A stretch of DNA of 42,604 nt, taken from positions 130,738-173,341 of the forward strand of contig JAQBOZ010000020.1 of NCBI GenBank assembly GCA_028287785.1, read 5' to 3'. This DNA comes from Chlorobiota bacterium (GTDB taxonomy: Bacteria; Bacteroidota; Ignavibacteria; OLB7). The number at the start of each line of letters is the position of its first letter. Positions within the stretch are counted from its first letter, which is position 1. This document shows, one piece after another, positions 15,209-23,824 of the stretch. A program made the translations under genes and the position numbers. Below the pieces are notes generated by a model that was not told where the DNA came from, searched no databases, and was given only the letters and a program-made list of their open reading frames with translations.

Positions 15209-16429
15209 TTACGCGTTCGTCAGCCGGAGGAATCGTCTCTTGCCGACCTTGAGCACGGCATCGGCCGCGGGCTGGTAGACGAAGTTGACATCGTCCACCT
15301 TCACGCCATCGATCGAAACGCCTCCCCCCTGGATCAGCCGCTTCGCCTCCCCCTTCGATGCCGCCAGCCCTCCCTGCACCAGCAGATCGAGAATCACCAT
15401 CGGCCCATCGACATGATGGGAATCGATCTGCTCCGGCACGTCCTTCTGGATAAAGACGCGGTCGAACTCCTCCTCCGCCTTCTGCGCGGTTCCCTCGCTG
15501 GTGTAGCGGGCAACGATCTCGCGGGCCAGACGGCGCTTCGCGTCGCGGGGATGGAGCTGCCCATCGGCCAGTTGCGCGGCGACGGCGTCGAGCTCGTCGG
15601 GGGGATAGAAGAGGGCATACTTGTAGTAGCCGGGCATCAGCTCATCGGGGATCGAGAGGATTTTTCCGTACATGTCGTTGGGGAAATCACCGAGCCCGAC
15701 GTAGTTGTTGAGCGACTTCGACATCTTATCGTGCCCGTCGGTGCCGATCAGCAGCGGCGTCGTCACGATCGACTGCGGCTCCTGGCCGTAGGAGCGCTGG
15801 ATTTCGCGCCCCACCAGCAGGTTGAAGGTCTGGTCGGTCCCGCCCAGCTCCACATCCGACTTGATGGCGACCGAGTCCATCGCCTGGGCGAGCGGGTAGA
15901 GGAACTCGTGAACGGAGATCGGCGTCTCGGACTCGAAGCGCCTGTGGAAATCATCCCGTTCCAGCATCTGCGACACCGTATACTGCGAGGCCAGCTTGAT
16001 CACATCGTTGAAGGTCATCTTGCCGAGCCATTCGGAGTTATAGACCATCCTGATGCGCTTGGAGGAGAGCACCCTGGTGGCCTGTTCGAAGTAGCTCCGG
16101 CCGTTCTGCTGCGTCTCCTCCAGCGTCAGCGCCGGTCGGGTCTTGGAGCGGCCGGTCGGGTCGCCGATCATCGCCGTGAAATCCCCGACGATGAGAATGG
16201 CCTGATGCCCCAGGTCCTGGAAGTCGCGCATTTTCTGGAGGACGACGGCGTGTCCCAGATGGAGGTCGGGGGCCGACGGATCGGCGCCCAGCTTGACATT
16301 GAGCGGGGTGTCGCTTGCCATCGCCCTGACGATCTTCGCCGCCAGATCCTCTTCGTGTATGATGCTCACCGTCCCGCGACGGATCAGATCCATCTGCTCG
16401 TTGACGGAGGGAAATTGAATTCTGGTCAT
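15209..16429 (-). CDS. tyrS: Tyrosyl-tRNA synthetase
   Basis: A 406-residue class I synthetase that charges tRNA-Tyr. The HIGH-type motif is PDLHLGHAVV, the KMSKS loop is DKMSKSLNNY, and a C-terminal S4 RNA-binding domain follows (LAASKGEAKRLIQGGGVSID). LVGREIQRSYGQEPQ and GGTDQTFNLL belong to the amino-acid pocket. A canonical KMSKS puts it with the TyrRS branch that differs from the KFGKT-bearing E. coli enzyme. Start ATG 16429 (MTRIQFPSVNEQ). It is preceded by smpB (96-base gap) and followed by yraN (53-base gap), which probably forms one housekeeping transcript. Confidence 0.95.
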   Translation of the reverse strand: MTRIQFPSVNEQMDLIRRGTVSIIHEEDLAAKIVRAMASDTPLNVKLGADPSAPDLHLGHAVVLQKMRDFQDLGHQAILIVGDFTAMIGDPTGRSKTRPALTLEETQQNGRSYFEQATRVLSSKRIRMVYNSEWLGKMTFNDVIKLASQYTVSQMLERDDFHRRFESETPISVHEFLYPLAQAMDSVAIKSDVELGGTDQTFNLLVGREIQRSYGQEPQSIVTTPLLIGTDGHDKMSKSLNNYVGLGDFPNDMYGKILSIPDELMPGYYKYALFYPPDELDAVAAQLADGQLHPRDAKRRLAREIVARYTSEGTAQKAEEEFDRVFIQKDVPEQIDSHHVDGPMVILDLLVQGGLAASKGEAKRLIQGGGVSIDGVKVDDVNFVYQPAADAVLKVGKRRFLRLTNA

Positions 16430-16525
16430 AGTTGGTAGTCTCTCATCAAAAATTCCAGGCGCTCGGGAGATGCGCCGTCACATACCCGCCGGGCCACATC
16501 GGGGTGAGCGGCCCGCAATCGTCGG

Positions 16526-16984
16526 TCAATCCTCGCTTCTGCGAAGGCTCCGTTCGTTCTCGCGCTTCTTGATGGTCTCGCGCTTGTCGTACAGTTTCTT
16601 GCCGCGGGCAACTCCCAGCTCGATCTTCAGGTTCGATCCCTTGAAGTACATCGAAAGCGGGACGAGCGTCAGCCCCTTCTCCGCGATCCGCTGGGTCAGC
16701 TTCCGGATCTCCTTTTTATGAAGCAGGAGCTTCCGCGGCCGGGTTGGCTCATGGTTGTTGATGTTCCCCTGCGAGTAGGGCTGGATGGTGCATCCCTCCA
16801 GCCACATCTCATCCCCCTGGGCCAGCGCATAGCTCTCCTGAAGGGAGATATGCCCCTCGCGGATCGATTTCACCTCGGTGCCGCGCAGGACGATTCCCGC
16901 CTCGATCTTCTCGAGGATCTCGAATTCGAACCGTGCCTTGCGGTTGCTTGCAACCGTCTTGATCGGAAGATTTCCGTCAGCCAT
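16526..16984 (-). CDS. smpB: SsrA-binding protein SmpB
   Basis: A 152-residue protein that partners tmRNA in rescuing stalled ribosomes. SmpB signatures are clear: NRKARFEFEILEKIEAGIVL, GTEVKSIREGHISLQESYA, the RPRKLLLHKKEI segment, and the basic C-terminal tail GKKLYDKRETIKKRENERSL that enters the mRNA channel. ATG 16984 (MADGNLPIK) is preferred over an ATG five codons upstream, as it gives the family's usual N-terminus. On the minus strand TATCTTTG at 17096-17103 fits the TAnnTTTG -7 element and may mark its promoter, about 110 bases upstream; no matching -33 element was found. The ssrA RNA itself is not in this window. Confidence 0.93.
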   Translation of the reverse strand: MADGNLPIKTVASNRKARFEFEILEKIEAGIVLRGTEVKSIREGHISLQESYALAQGDEMWLEGCTIQPYSQGNINNHEPTRPRKLLLHKKEIRKLTQRIAEKGLTLVPLSMYFKGSNLKIELGVARGKKLYDKRETIKKRENERSLRRSED

Positions 16985-17131
16985 CGTCCCCGTCCACAAA
17001 TAAAAAGTCCGCGGGCCAGCGCCCCATGCCGTCAGTCAAGAGCTTCAGGAGCACGAAAGTACGAGTTCCCGAAGATGTATTCCGGCAAAGATACAAAGAC
17101 AAACGGGGAAACTCTCCTGTATCATGGCAGG

Positions 17132-17417
17132 GTAGTGAGTCAGTTTGGGGCGAGGTTCAGGATGTCTGAAATCATGGAGAGCATCCGGTATCCGCCATTC
17201 CAGCCCCATCGGGGCGAACCGGTTGTAGCATCGTCACGCTTCCCATGATCTCAGGCTCCATCGGAGCGCACCGTGCTTCAGGAGGCGGGGATGGTTCGCT
17301 CCTCTGGAGCTTGATCGGGAAATGGGAACTTTGTTGCTACAACCGGCACGCTCCTACGGAGCTTGAAGAGTGATGAGCGTTCGTAGACCGGAGGATGGAC
17401 GCAACCTGAGTCACTAC
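17132..17417 (-). mobile_element. MITE-like family A element, complete copy 3
   Basis: A 286-bp copy with terminal inverted repeats GTAGTGAGTCAGTTTG (left) and CAACCTGAGTCACTAC (right); 14 of 16 positions pair. The 7-base core CATGGCA occurs just outside both ends (17123-17129 and 17419-17425), aligned at the same offset within 10-base flanks, which is consistent with a decayed target duplication. The internal order is inverted relative to copy 1: CCCCATCGGGGCGAACCGG comes first and GGAGCTTGAAG last. It lies upstream of smpB, between that gene and the T9SS-domain remnant. No coding capacity. Confidence 0.75.
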
Positions 17418-17599
17418 GCATGGCACCGGTTGTCCCGTTGACTTCAACTCTCCCATTCCCTCGCTGTGTGGTCCCCTCTCCCCGACCGAACCACCATCCG
17501 ATTCGTTCCCACCGCGATGATGGCCGCAGTCCGGGCAGAGACATCATTTACTCCATGACAGACGGCGCGCAATGGCGTCCGAAATCACATCACGGCACC

Positions 17600-17912
17600 A
17601 TGAACAACCGCAACGGCAGCATACATCCCGGCCAGATCATCGTGGCATGCCTGCTCTTCGAGCGATCCGAAGGTCTATCCGAACCCGATCACCGGGGATC
17701 GCATGCTGGTGCTGGAGCACCGGCCGGCTCCGGGGGCCGCCATCGCGTTGACGATCAGCGACATGGCGGGAATGATCATCTCCACGCTCAACCGCCCGGC
17801 CGACGGTCATGCGGAGATCGACACGAAGGGATGGCCCGCCGGCAACTACATCGTGCAGGCGACCATCGGCGGCGAGACGACGAGCAGGCGGATCATGGTC
17901 ATGGACAACTGA
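17600..17912 (+). pseudogene. Remnant of a T9SS-exported protein (sorting domain with frameshift)
   Basis: The frame from about 17670 to TGA 17910-17912 reads KVYPNPITGDRMLVLEH and ends GWPAGNYIVQATIGG...RRIMVM: a complete type A T9SS sorting domain with its VYPNP start, but without any protein ahead of it. That frame is closed upstream by a TGA in the bases around 17600. In another frame the ATG at 17600 begins MNNRNGSIHPGQIIVACLLF, with a short hydrophobic stretch that might be what is left of a signal peptide. The simplest reading is a secreted protein gene that lost its central part and shifted frame. An isolated 69-codon frame from ATG 17703 remains open but is unlikely to be functional. 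Confidence 0.5.
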
Positions 17913-18440
17913 TCGTCCATCGACCCGACAGGTTCTCCGGCCAGCGCCGGACAGCCTGATGCTGAACGGGGTCACGATCTCCCACACGGGAATTGCGACC
18001 TCCTCTTTTCCGATACGATCAGCCTCCGTCGATGCCCCGGAAACCATCATGACGCAATGGATTCGCCGTTCCGTGACATACGGAGCGCTGGTGTGTCATT
18101 CTACCCGCATCGAGTTTCGTATATATCCGTTTGAGATTCCGTGCCTCAGATGAGCACAATGCCGGGGCCGATCCGGCTTATGGCATCGATCTGGAGGGAT
18201 GCCGATTTCCCTTTCACACTTCCACCCGGTTTCGTTGGTTCGCCCGTAACCAAAACTTCCCGTGGGTGTTTGATCAATAGGCATCCCTGCAACTTCCCGA
18301 GGATATGGCGATTCAACCGGCCACTTGCTGAAACAATCAGCGACCGGCGCCACATGCTCCCGAATTCTCGGAAGGCAGATTGAAAACCGGTCCGTTCATC
18401 GCGATACGGTCCGCATTTCATCCATCAATATCGAGTCATC
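17913..18440. other. Intergenic region upstream of the lipoprotein gene
   Basis: About 530 bases without a supported gene, repeat copy or hairpin of note. Short open frames exist on both strands but show no recognisable domain, ribosome binding site or conserved composition. The promoter of the lipoprotein gene should lie here, but I see no convincing TAnnTTTG element. Confidence 0.5.
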
Positions 18441-19775
18441 ATGAAACGCCAACTGCCACTTCCCCTCCTTCTCATGGTCTCCTCGCTGGCGCTTGCGGGC
18501 TGCGGCTCCTTCCAGGCCACCAGGAGCATGAACGTCACGTACGACATGGCGAACAACAATTTCTCCGTCTCTCCGGGGGGCGGAATGGCCGTCAACGAGG
18601 GGGATATGGTCTCGTTTCAACTGACCAATATCAACCCGTTCGTCTACGATGTCTCGATCAACAACAAGGCGATCATCTACAATACCACCCTTCCGCAGCC
18701 GGTTCGCCTCCCCTTCCACGGCGCCGATCTGGTGGATACGATCACCGAGACCACGGTCATCAACGTGAACGATGGCGGCCGGATCAATGTGGCCGCCGTT
18801 TCCCACTTTCGCGAGGATTATTCGGGCTTCAGGACGCAGTACACCAAGTTCTACGGCTTCCTCCTGTTCGATGACTATCTCTACTCCGCGCTGCGGCAGC
18901 CGTTCATCGATGAGAAACAGCTCAAGGATCAGATCCAGTCGCGACTGAGCGAGGTGACGGGGGGGGCGAAGATGTACGGACGGAACGATTTCATCATGAA
19001 GGGGGAGGAGATCTACGGCACCGTCTCCAAGGCCTATACCGGCCTCCTTTCCGAGTACCAGATCCTGGACACGGCAAGCAAGCGGGAGATGTCCGATATC
19101 ATGAAGAACGCCACGCGCGCCTACAACGATCTGGCGAAAGGGGCGTGGATGACCAAGGTGGGGAACACCGCCGACATGTTCGATCAGGTGCAGAACACCT
19201 CCTTCAGCTTCAACTCATTCAAGGTCCAGGCCAGCGGCGATGTCGTAAACTTCGCCATCGACGGGCGCCGCAAGGCGGAGACGAACCTGCCGACCTACGA
19301 TGTGAAGCCGTTCAATCTGGACTACAACGTCAAGGTCAATGGTGGCTGGAAAATCGACGCAAGCGCGGGGCTCTTCCTCAGCAGCCTTGTCAACGAATCG
19401 TTTACGACACGGCTGGAGAATGGCGAGCAGATCATCCTGAAGAAGAAGGGGGATGTCCTCAACTACGGCCCCGGCGCGCTGATGCACTTCTATTATCAGC
19501 CGTGGGGAATCGGCACCAACCTCGGCATCTTCACGAACACCTTCTCGAATATCCAGTTTCTCTTCGGCCCGAGCCTGCTCCTTGGCGATAACAAGTTCTG
19601 CATCAACGGCGGCGTGACGATGGGAAAGGTCACACGTCTGGCGGATGGCTATGCCGTGGGGGGAACGCTGGATACCAAGGGGAGCGTGGCGGTGGAGGTT
19701 CCGACATCGGATCGGCTCGATCTGGGATGGTTCGTCGGGTTCAGCTATAATTTCACCAATGGATTGCGGAAGTAA
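18441..19775 (+). CDS. Putative lipoprotein, unknown function, with beta-strand-rich C-terminal half
   Basis: A 444-residue protein with a lipoprotein signal: MKRQLPLPLLLMVSSLALAG followed by C21 (lipobox LAGC), so it should be cleaved by signal peptidase II and lipid-anchored. Residues about 25-120 look beta-rich (NPFVYDVSINNKAIIYNTTL), residues about 130-240 helical, and the last 180 residues alternate hydrophobic and polar residues with many aromatics (ALMHFYYQPWGIGTNLGIF, SIWDG-like turns), ending LGWFVGFSYNFTNGLRK. An ending in alternating strands and an aromatic resembles outer-membrane barrel proteins, though six to eight strands are fewer than usual. I do not recognise the family. It stands alone, converging with uvrB; a 13-bp hairpin follows it. 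Confidence 0.75.
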   Translation: MKRQLPLPLLLMVSSLALAGCGSFQATRSMNVTYDMANNNFSVSPGGGMAVNEGDMVSFQLTNINPFVYDVSINNKAIIYNTTLPQPVRLPFHGADLVDTITETTVINVNDGGRINVAAVSHFREDYSGFRTQYTKFYGFLLFDDYLYSALRQPFIDEKQLKDQIQSRLSEVTGGAKMYGRNDFIMKGEEIYGTVSKAYTGLLSEYQILDTASKREMSDIMKNATRAYNDLAKGAWMTKVGNTADMFDQVQNTSFSFNSFKVQASGDVVNFAIDGRRKAETNLPTYDVKPFNLDYNVKVNGGWKIDASAGLFLSSLVNESFTTRLENGEQIILKKKGDVLNYGPGALMHFYYQPWGIGTNLGIFTNTFSNIQFLFGPSLLLGDNKFCINGGVTMGKVTRLADGYAVGGTLDTKGSVAVEVPTSDRLDLGWFVGFSYNFTNGLRK

Positions 19776-19828
19776 TTCGAGAGATATCGTTATCGTATCG
19801 AAATCATATCGAAATCGCATTGAAACGC

Positions 19829-19857
19829 GTCGGGGCGGGTCTTAGACCCGCCCCGAC
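19829..19857. terminator. Hairpin between convergent genes, probable shared terminator
   Basis: A perfect 13-bp stem (arm GTCGGGGCGGGTC at 19829-19841 with 19845-19857) closes a three-base loop, with no T-tract longer than three on either side. It lies 54 bases after the lipoprotein stop and 45 bases after the uvrB stop, so it could end both transcripts. Confidence 0.45.
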
Positions 19858-19901
19858 AATAACGCGACAATAATGATGATGACGCTGCTGCTGACACTGC
19901 A

Positions 19902-21929
19902 TCACTTCACTGAATCCTCCAGCCGGCCGATCTCGTCGCGCAGCTCGGCGGCGCGCTCATATTCCAGCTCCTTCGCGGCGCGCTTCATCTCGTCGCGAAG
20001 ATGCTCGATCAGGTCCTTCTTCTGCTCGGTGGTCATGTACTTCAGCACCGGCTCCTCCACGGACATCGATTTCTTCTCGGCATCCTTCCTCTTCTGATCG
20101 CGATGCGCCTTCACGTCGGCGATCGCGGTTGAGCCCATGATCGACTCGCGCGATTTCCTCACGGTCGTCGGGACGATGCCGTGCTCGGTGTTGTAGACGA
20201 TCTGCAGCTCGCGACGGCGACCGCTCTCATCGATCACCGAGCGCATCGAATCGGTGATCCTGTCGGCATACATGATCACCAGCCCCTCCTGATGGCGCGC
20301 CGTGCGCCCCGCCGTCTGCATCAGCGATCGCGCGCTCCTCAGGAAGCCCTCCTTGTCGGCATCCAGAATCGCGACGAGGGAGACCTCCGGCAGATCGAGT
20401 CCCTCGCGCAGCAGGTTGACGCCGATCAGCACGTCGTAGGCGCCCAGACGGAGATCGCGAAGGATCTCCACCCGCTCCAGCGCGTCGATCTCCGAATGGA
20501 TGTAGCGCGTCCTGATGTTGAGCTCCATCAGATAATCGGTCAGATCCTCCGCCATCCGCTTCGTCAGCGTCGTCACCAGCACCCGCTCCTTCTCCTCCTT
20601 CCCGATACGTTCCTTGATCTCCGCAATCAGATCGTCGATCTGATTTCTCACCGGACGGACCTCGATAAGCGGGTCCAGCAGGCCGGTGGGACGGATGATC
20701 TGCTCAACGATCACCCCCCCGGACAACTCAAGCTCGGTATCGGTCGGCGTCGCCGAAACGAAGATCGTCTGCCCGATGCGCGACATGAACTCATCGATCT
20801 TCAGGGGACGATTGTCGAGCGCCGAGGGGAGCCGGAACCCATGTTCCACCAGCGTCATCTTCCGGGCGCGATCCCCGTTATACATCCCGCGCACCTGCGG
20901 CAGCGTCACATGGCTTTCGTCGATCACCAGCAGGAAGTCATCAGGAAAGTAGTCTATCAGCGTGGACGGCGGCTCACCGGCGGCACGCCCCGCGAGGATG
21001 CGGGAATAGTTCTCGATGCCGGAGCAGTAGCCCAGCTCCTTCATCATCTCAAGATCGAACAGGGTCCGCTGCTCCAGACGCTGCGCTTCCAGCAGCTTGT
21101 TGTCATCGCGCAGCTCCTTCAACCTGACGAACAGCTCATCCCTGATCTCGTTGATCGACCGGGAGAGCTCCGGCTTTGTCGTCACGAAATGCTTGGCCGG
21201 GTAGATCGTGGCCGCATCCACTTCGCGGATCATCCGGCCGGTGAGACGGTCGATATGGGAGATCCGCTCAACCTCGTCGCCGAACAGCTCGATCCTGATC
21301 CCGAGATCATCCTCATAGGCCGGGATCACCTCGACCACATCGCCGCGCACGCGGAAATTGCCTCGGAAGAAATCGACATCGTTGCGGGAATAATGGATAT
21401 CGGCAAGCTGATAGAGAAGCTGGTTCCGCTCGATGCGGTCCCCCTTCCTGATCCGCACAAGCTGGCCGCCGTACGCCTCCTTCGATCCGATGCCGTAGAT
21501 GCAGGAGACGGAGGCCACGATGATCACATCGGTCCTGCCGTCCAGCAGCGCGCTTGTCGCCTTCAGGCGGAGCCGGTCGATCTCATCGTTGATATTGAAG
21601 TCCTTCTCGATGAAGGTGTCGGTGCTGGGGATATATGCTTCCGGCTGATAGTAATCGTAGTAGCTGATGAAGAACTCCACGGCGTTGTGGGGAAAGAAGT
21701 TCTTGAACTCCCCGTACAACTGCGCCGCGAGCGTCTTGTTATGCGATATCACCAGCGTCGGCCGGCCGAGCTGCTGGATCGCATTGGAGACAGTATAGGT
21801 TTTTCCGCTTCCGGTCACCCCGAGAAGCGTCTGAAACCGGTCCCCCCGTTTCACCCCCTCGACAAGCTGACGGATGGCCTCCGGCTGATCTCCCGATGGG
21901 CTGTATTCGGATTCGAGTTGGAACTGCAT
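19902..21929 (-). CDS. uvrB: Excinuclease ABC subunit B
   Basis: A 675-residue helicase-like subunit of nucleotide excision repair that verifies DNA damage with UvrA and recruits UvrC. The start [20 protein letters not shown] fixes the ATG at 21929. Visible are Walker [14 protein letters not shown], the damage-probing beta-hairpin region [20 protein letters not shown], the DEAH-type segment VIDESHV, helicase motifs near [20 protein letters not shown] and QTAGRTARH, and the C-terminal UVR motif [17 protein letters not shown] that binds UvrC. Length is normal. The extended frame from 21992 adds non-family residues. It stands alone with its own promoter, diverging from the sigma-like gene. Confidence 0.97.
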   Translation of the reverse strand: MQFQLESEYSPSGDQPEAIRQLVEGVKRGDRFQTLLGVTGSGKTYTVSNAIQQLGRPTLVISHNKTLAAQLYGEFKNFFPHNAVEFFISYYDYYQPEAYIPSTDTFIEKDFNINDEIDRLRLKATSALLDGRTDVIIVASVSCIYGIGSKEAYGGQLVRIRKGDRIERNQLLYQLADIHYSRNDVDFFRGNFRVRGDVVEVIPAYEDDLGIRIELFGDEVERISHIDRLTGRMIREVDAATIYPAKHFVTTKPELSRSINEIRDELFVRLKELRDDNKLLEAQRLEQRTLFDLEMMKELGYCSGIENYSRILAGRAAGEPPSTLIDYFPDDFLLVIDESHVTLPQVRGMYNGDRARKMTLVEHGFRLPSALDNRPLKIDEFMSRIGQTIFVSATPTDTELELSGGVIVEQIIRPTGLLDPLIEVRPVRNQIDDLIAEIKERIGKEEKERVLVTTLTKRMAEDLTDYLMELNIRTRYIHSEIDALERVEILRDLRLGAYDVLIGVNLLREGLDLPEVSLVAILDADKEGFLRSARSLMQTAGRTARHQEGLVIMYADRITDSMRSVIDESGRRRELQIVYNTEHGIVPTTVRKSRESIMGSTAIADVKAHRDQKRKDAEKKSMSVEEPVLKYMTTEQKKDLIEHLRDEMKRAAKELEYERAAELRDEIGRLEDSVK

Positions 21930-21954
21930 GAATATCTCTGTCCGTGCTGAGTTT

Positions 21955-21963
21955 ATTATACCA
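21955..21963 (-). promoter_or_regulatory. Extended -10 promoter for uvrB
   Basis: On the minus strand the sequence TGGTATAAT stands 25 bases before the uvrB ATG, matching an extended -10 element (TGn-TATAAT) perfectly. No -35 hexamer is visible at the usual distance, as is common for extended -10 promoters. The expected 5' leader would be about 20 bases. Confidence 0.45.
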
Positions 21964-22100
21964 CGCGAGGCTGAAAGCGGGGCATTGCCCATGGAATTTC
22001 GCGTGCAACGGGGTAAGGACGGAAATCAAGCTCGGTAGATTGTCGATGCGGTGCAACATCCGACGATGTTTTTTCGGCAATGGCCGGGATTGAAAAATTG

Positions 22101-22130
22101 TTGCGATGTCGCATCGGCCGGCCTATATTG
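22101..22130 (+). promoter_or_regulatory. Possible Bacteroidetes-type promoter
   Basis: TTG (22101-22103) and TATATTG (22124-22130) are spaced by 20 bases, similar to the tRNA promoter but with TATATTG instead of TAnnTTTG. It would give the sigma-like gene a leader of about 200 bases. The 414-base interval between uvrB and that gene shows nothing else recognisable. Confidence 0.25.
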
Positions 22131-22343
22131 AAGCAAGGTCCAGATGGAGACCGGATTCACTCGCTGATCTCGTAGACTATCACAGCAGCATTCACACGGA
22201 AGCGCTCCCCTTCCCAAACAACCCGACAATATTCCGCGCGTTATCGAACGCCGGACGAAATCGTTCACCGGATCGCGCACCCCCATTAACGGCGCAACCC
22301 GCCGCGATCCGCTCAACGCGAATTATTCAGAGGGAGGATCACC

Positions 22344-22880
22344 ATGTTATGGAAGGAACTTGAATTCATCACCACGGCGATACGCCGCGCAACGCTCTCC
22401 CGATTTACCGGAATTTCCGCCGAGCAGATCAGCGATGCCGTGCATGACGCGCGCTCGATCTTCTTTGAGAAATTCTATACGAAGGGGGATATCGAGCTTC
22501 CGCTTGATCCCCCGGCCGCATATTCATGGATTGCGCTGACCGCCACGCGCGCGCTTCTCCGCGAACAGGGACGCCGCCGCCGGCTGATCCATATCCCGTT
22601 CGATTACGATCCGGATGCCGATTATCCCCGCGAAGCCAGCCGCGAGGCGCTCGATGCCGTTCGACGGTTCGGCCAGTCGCCGGAGGCGTCGTGGGATGCG
22701 GTCCTTACGCTGGAGGCCCTTATGGCACGGCTTTCCCCGATCATGGCGGAGGTGGTACGGGAACACGATATCCGGGGAGAAACGCTGCAGGGGGTCGCCG
22801 GCAGGATGGGCTGCACGCTCAGCGCCGCAAAGCAGCGCCACCGTCGCGCTCTGTTGAAAATGAGGGATGTTGAGCGATGA
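22344..22880 (+). CDS. Sigma-70 family (ECF-like) RNA polymerase sigma factor
   Basis: A 178-residue protein with an ECF-like layout. The N-terminal half (residues about 25-85) fits region 2, including YSWIALTATRALLREQGRRR; a linker of about 35 residues follows; and the C-terminal 55 residues fit region 4: LEALMARLSPIMAEVVREHD, then the helix-turn-helix GETLQGVAGRMGCTLSAAKQRHRRALLKM. It would direct RNA polymerase to a small regulon. AGGGAGGAT stands six bases before the ATG, a strong Shine-Dalgarno that most neighbours lack. No anti-sigma factor gene lies beside it: uvrB diverges upstream and non-coding repeats follow. The gap in homology around residues 85-120 makes the sub-group uncertain. 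Confidence 0.75.
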   Translation: MLWKELEFITTAIRRATLSRFTGISAEQISDAVHDARSIFFEKFYTKGDIELPLDPPAAYSWIALTATRALLREQGRRRRLIHIPFDYDPDADYPREASREALDAVRRFGQSPEASWDAVLTLEALMARLSPIMAEVVREHDIRGETLQGVAGRMGCTLSAAKQRHRRALLKMRDVER

Positions 22881-23280
22881 ATGAATATTTCGCGGGAGTT
22901 ACGAAAACGATGTAGATGCCGATGGGATTTCGCGCGCGATGCTGTTGATCCGGCTGGATATGCGTGCGCCGGGCGATGCCCGGCGCACCAGGGGTTGCGC
23001 CCCTCCGGGGCTTGGAAATATTCTATGGTTAATGAGATTATTCAACAATGTGCGAACAGCTTTTATCATTTAATATTCATCTCCGAGCCTGGCTGAACAT
23101 GGTGATGGAATAAAAATCCGCGCCCCAACGATAATTGCAATAGACGCCACGATTCCGAACGGACCCCACCAAACAGCCCAAAGCGACTCCGACAATAGAA
23201 AAGCACAGGCAACACCAACTCTTCTTTTTTCGTCCTGGCATTATTCATGTGTCCGGGCAGAAAGAATAATCCGAGGGTGA
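22881..23280. other. Convergent intergenic region with one repeat
   Basis: Besides the family B copy at 22963-23020 I see nothing supportable. A minus-strand frame of 60 codons (23066-23248) has no recognisable domain and no ribosome binding site. The region is more AT-rich from about 23020 on. The sigma-like gene (plus) and the GNAT gene (minus) converge here. Confidence 0.5.
22963..23020 (+). repeat. Family B GC-rich hairpin repeat, short copy
   Basis: GTGCGCCGGGCGATGCCCGG then CGCACC forms the first hairpin, followed by AGGGGTTGCGCCCCTCCGGG and GCTTGG. It matches the copies at 3271, 28613 and 30358 in order and orientation, and the third hairpin is missing as at 3271. It lies between convergent genes. 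Confidence 0.75.
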
Positions 23281-23751
23281 TTACCCTGCCCCCTCATTCC
23301 CATCACCCATATCTCCGGCGTCCAGATGAAATGTGAACATCACTGCATCCTCCTGTTCCGCGTTGGCGCCGATCGAGTTGTAGAGCCCCATTGCCGGCGC
23401 ATTCGAGCGGTGGGTAAGCACCCATGCCTCACCGCATCCGCTCCTCCGGGCGATGTCGAGCATCGCCAGCATCATCCGGCGACCGATGCCACGCCGGTGA
23501 TGGCCTGGAGCCACCCCCACCTCATCGATCCATAACTCCGGGCGCCCCCTGTCGGGATGGATATGAAGGGCGGCGGAGACCATCCCCACCACCACCCCGT
23601 CATCGATCGCCACCACCATCCGGTTTCGGGGATCGGCCAGGAAATCCCTTGCCGCGAATTCATCGATATCGTTGTCGAACACCTCACCGGGGGGAGCGGT
23701 CCCAAGAATTGCCGCATCTCCGGCACGCAGCTCGCGGATTTCCATCGGCAT
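23281..23751 (-). CDS. GNAT acetyltransferase, distant AAC(3)-I-like
   Basis: A 156-residue GNAT protein starting MPMEIRELRAGDAAIL (ATG 23751; an ATG six bases further in is also possible). The acetyl-CoA motif is DEVGVAPGHHRRGIGRRMML, and the C-terminal LYNSIGANAEQEDAVMFTFH is the usual family ending. The layout (VFDN...FLADP, ELWIDEVGVA, AWVLTHRSNAPAMGLYNSIG, MFTF) recalls the AAC(3)-I aminoglycoside acetyltransferase group, but the resemblance is to the general fold and does not show drug modification. It lies 73 bases after the Hsp70 stop codon on the same strand and may be the last gene of the chaperone operon. Confidence 0.8.
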   Translation of the reverse strand: MPMEIRELRAGDAAILGTAPPGEVFDNDIDEFAARDFLADPRNRMVVAIDDGVVVGMVSAALHIHPDRGRPELWIDEVGVAPGHHRRGIGRRMMLAMLDIARRSGCGEAWVLTHRSNAPAMGLYNSIGANAEQEDAVMFTFHLDAGDMGDGNEGAG

Positions 23752-23824
23752 GATCGTTCCACCTCCCATCGCGTTTATCATCGTTGATCGAGCGGGCACT
23801 CCCGCGCCGTCCGGCCCGTGATGC

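Noticed and set aside
23066-23248. 60-codon minus-strand frame
   Set aside because: No recognisable feature apart from a chance hydrophobic patch, and no start signal.
23281-23751. GNAT gene as an aminoglycoside resistance gene
   Set aside because: Similarity to AAC(3)-I is limited to the common fold and layout; no resistance context such as an integron is present.
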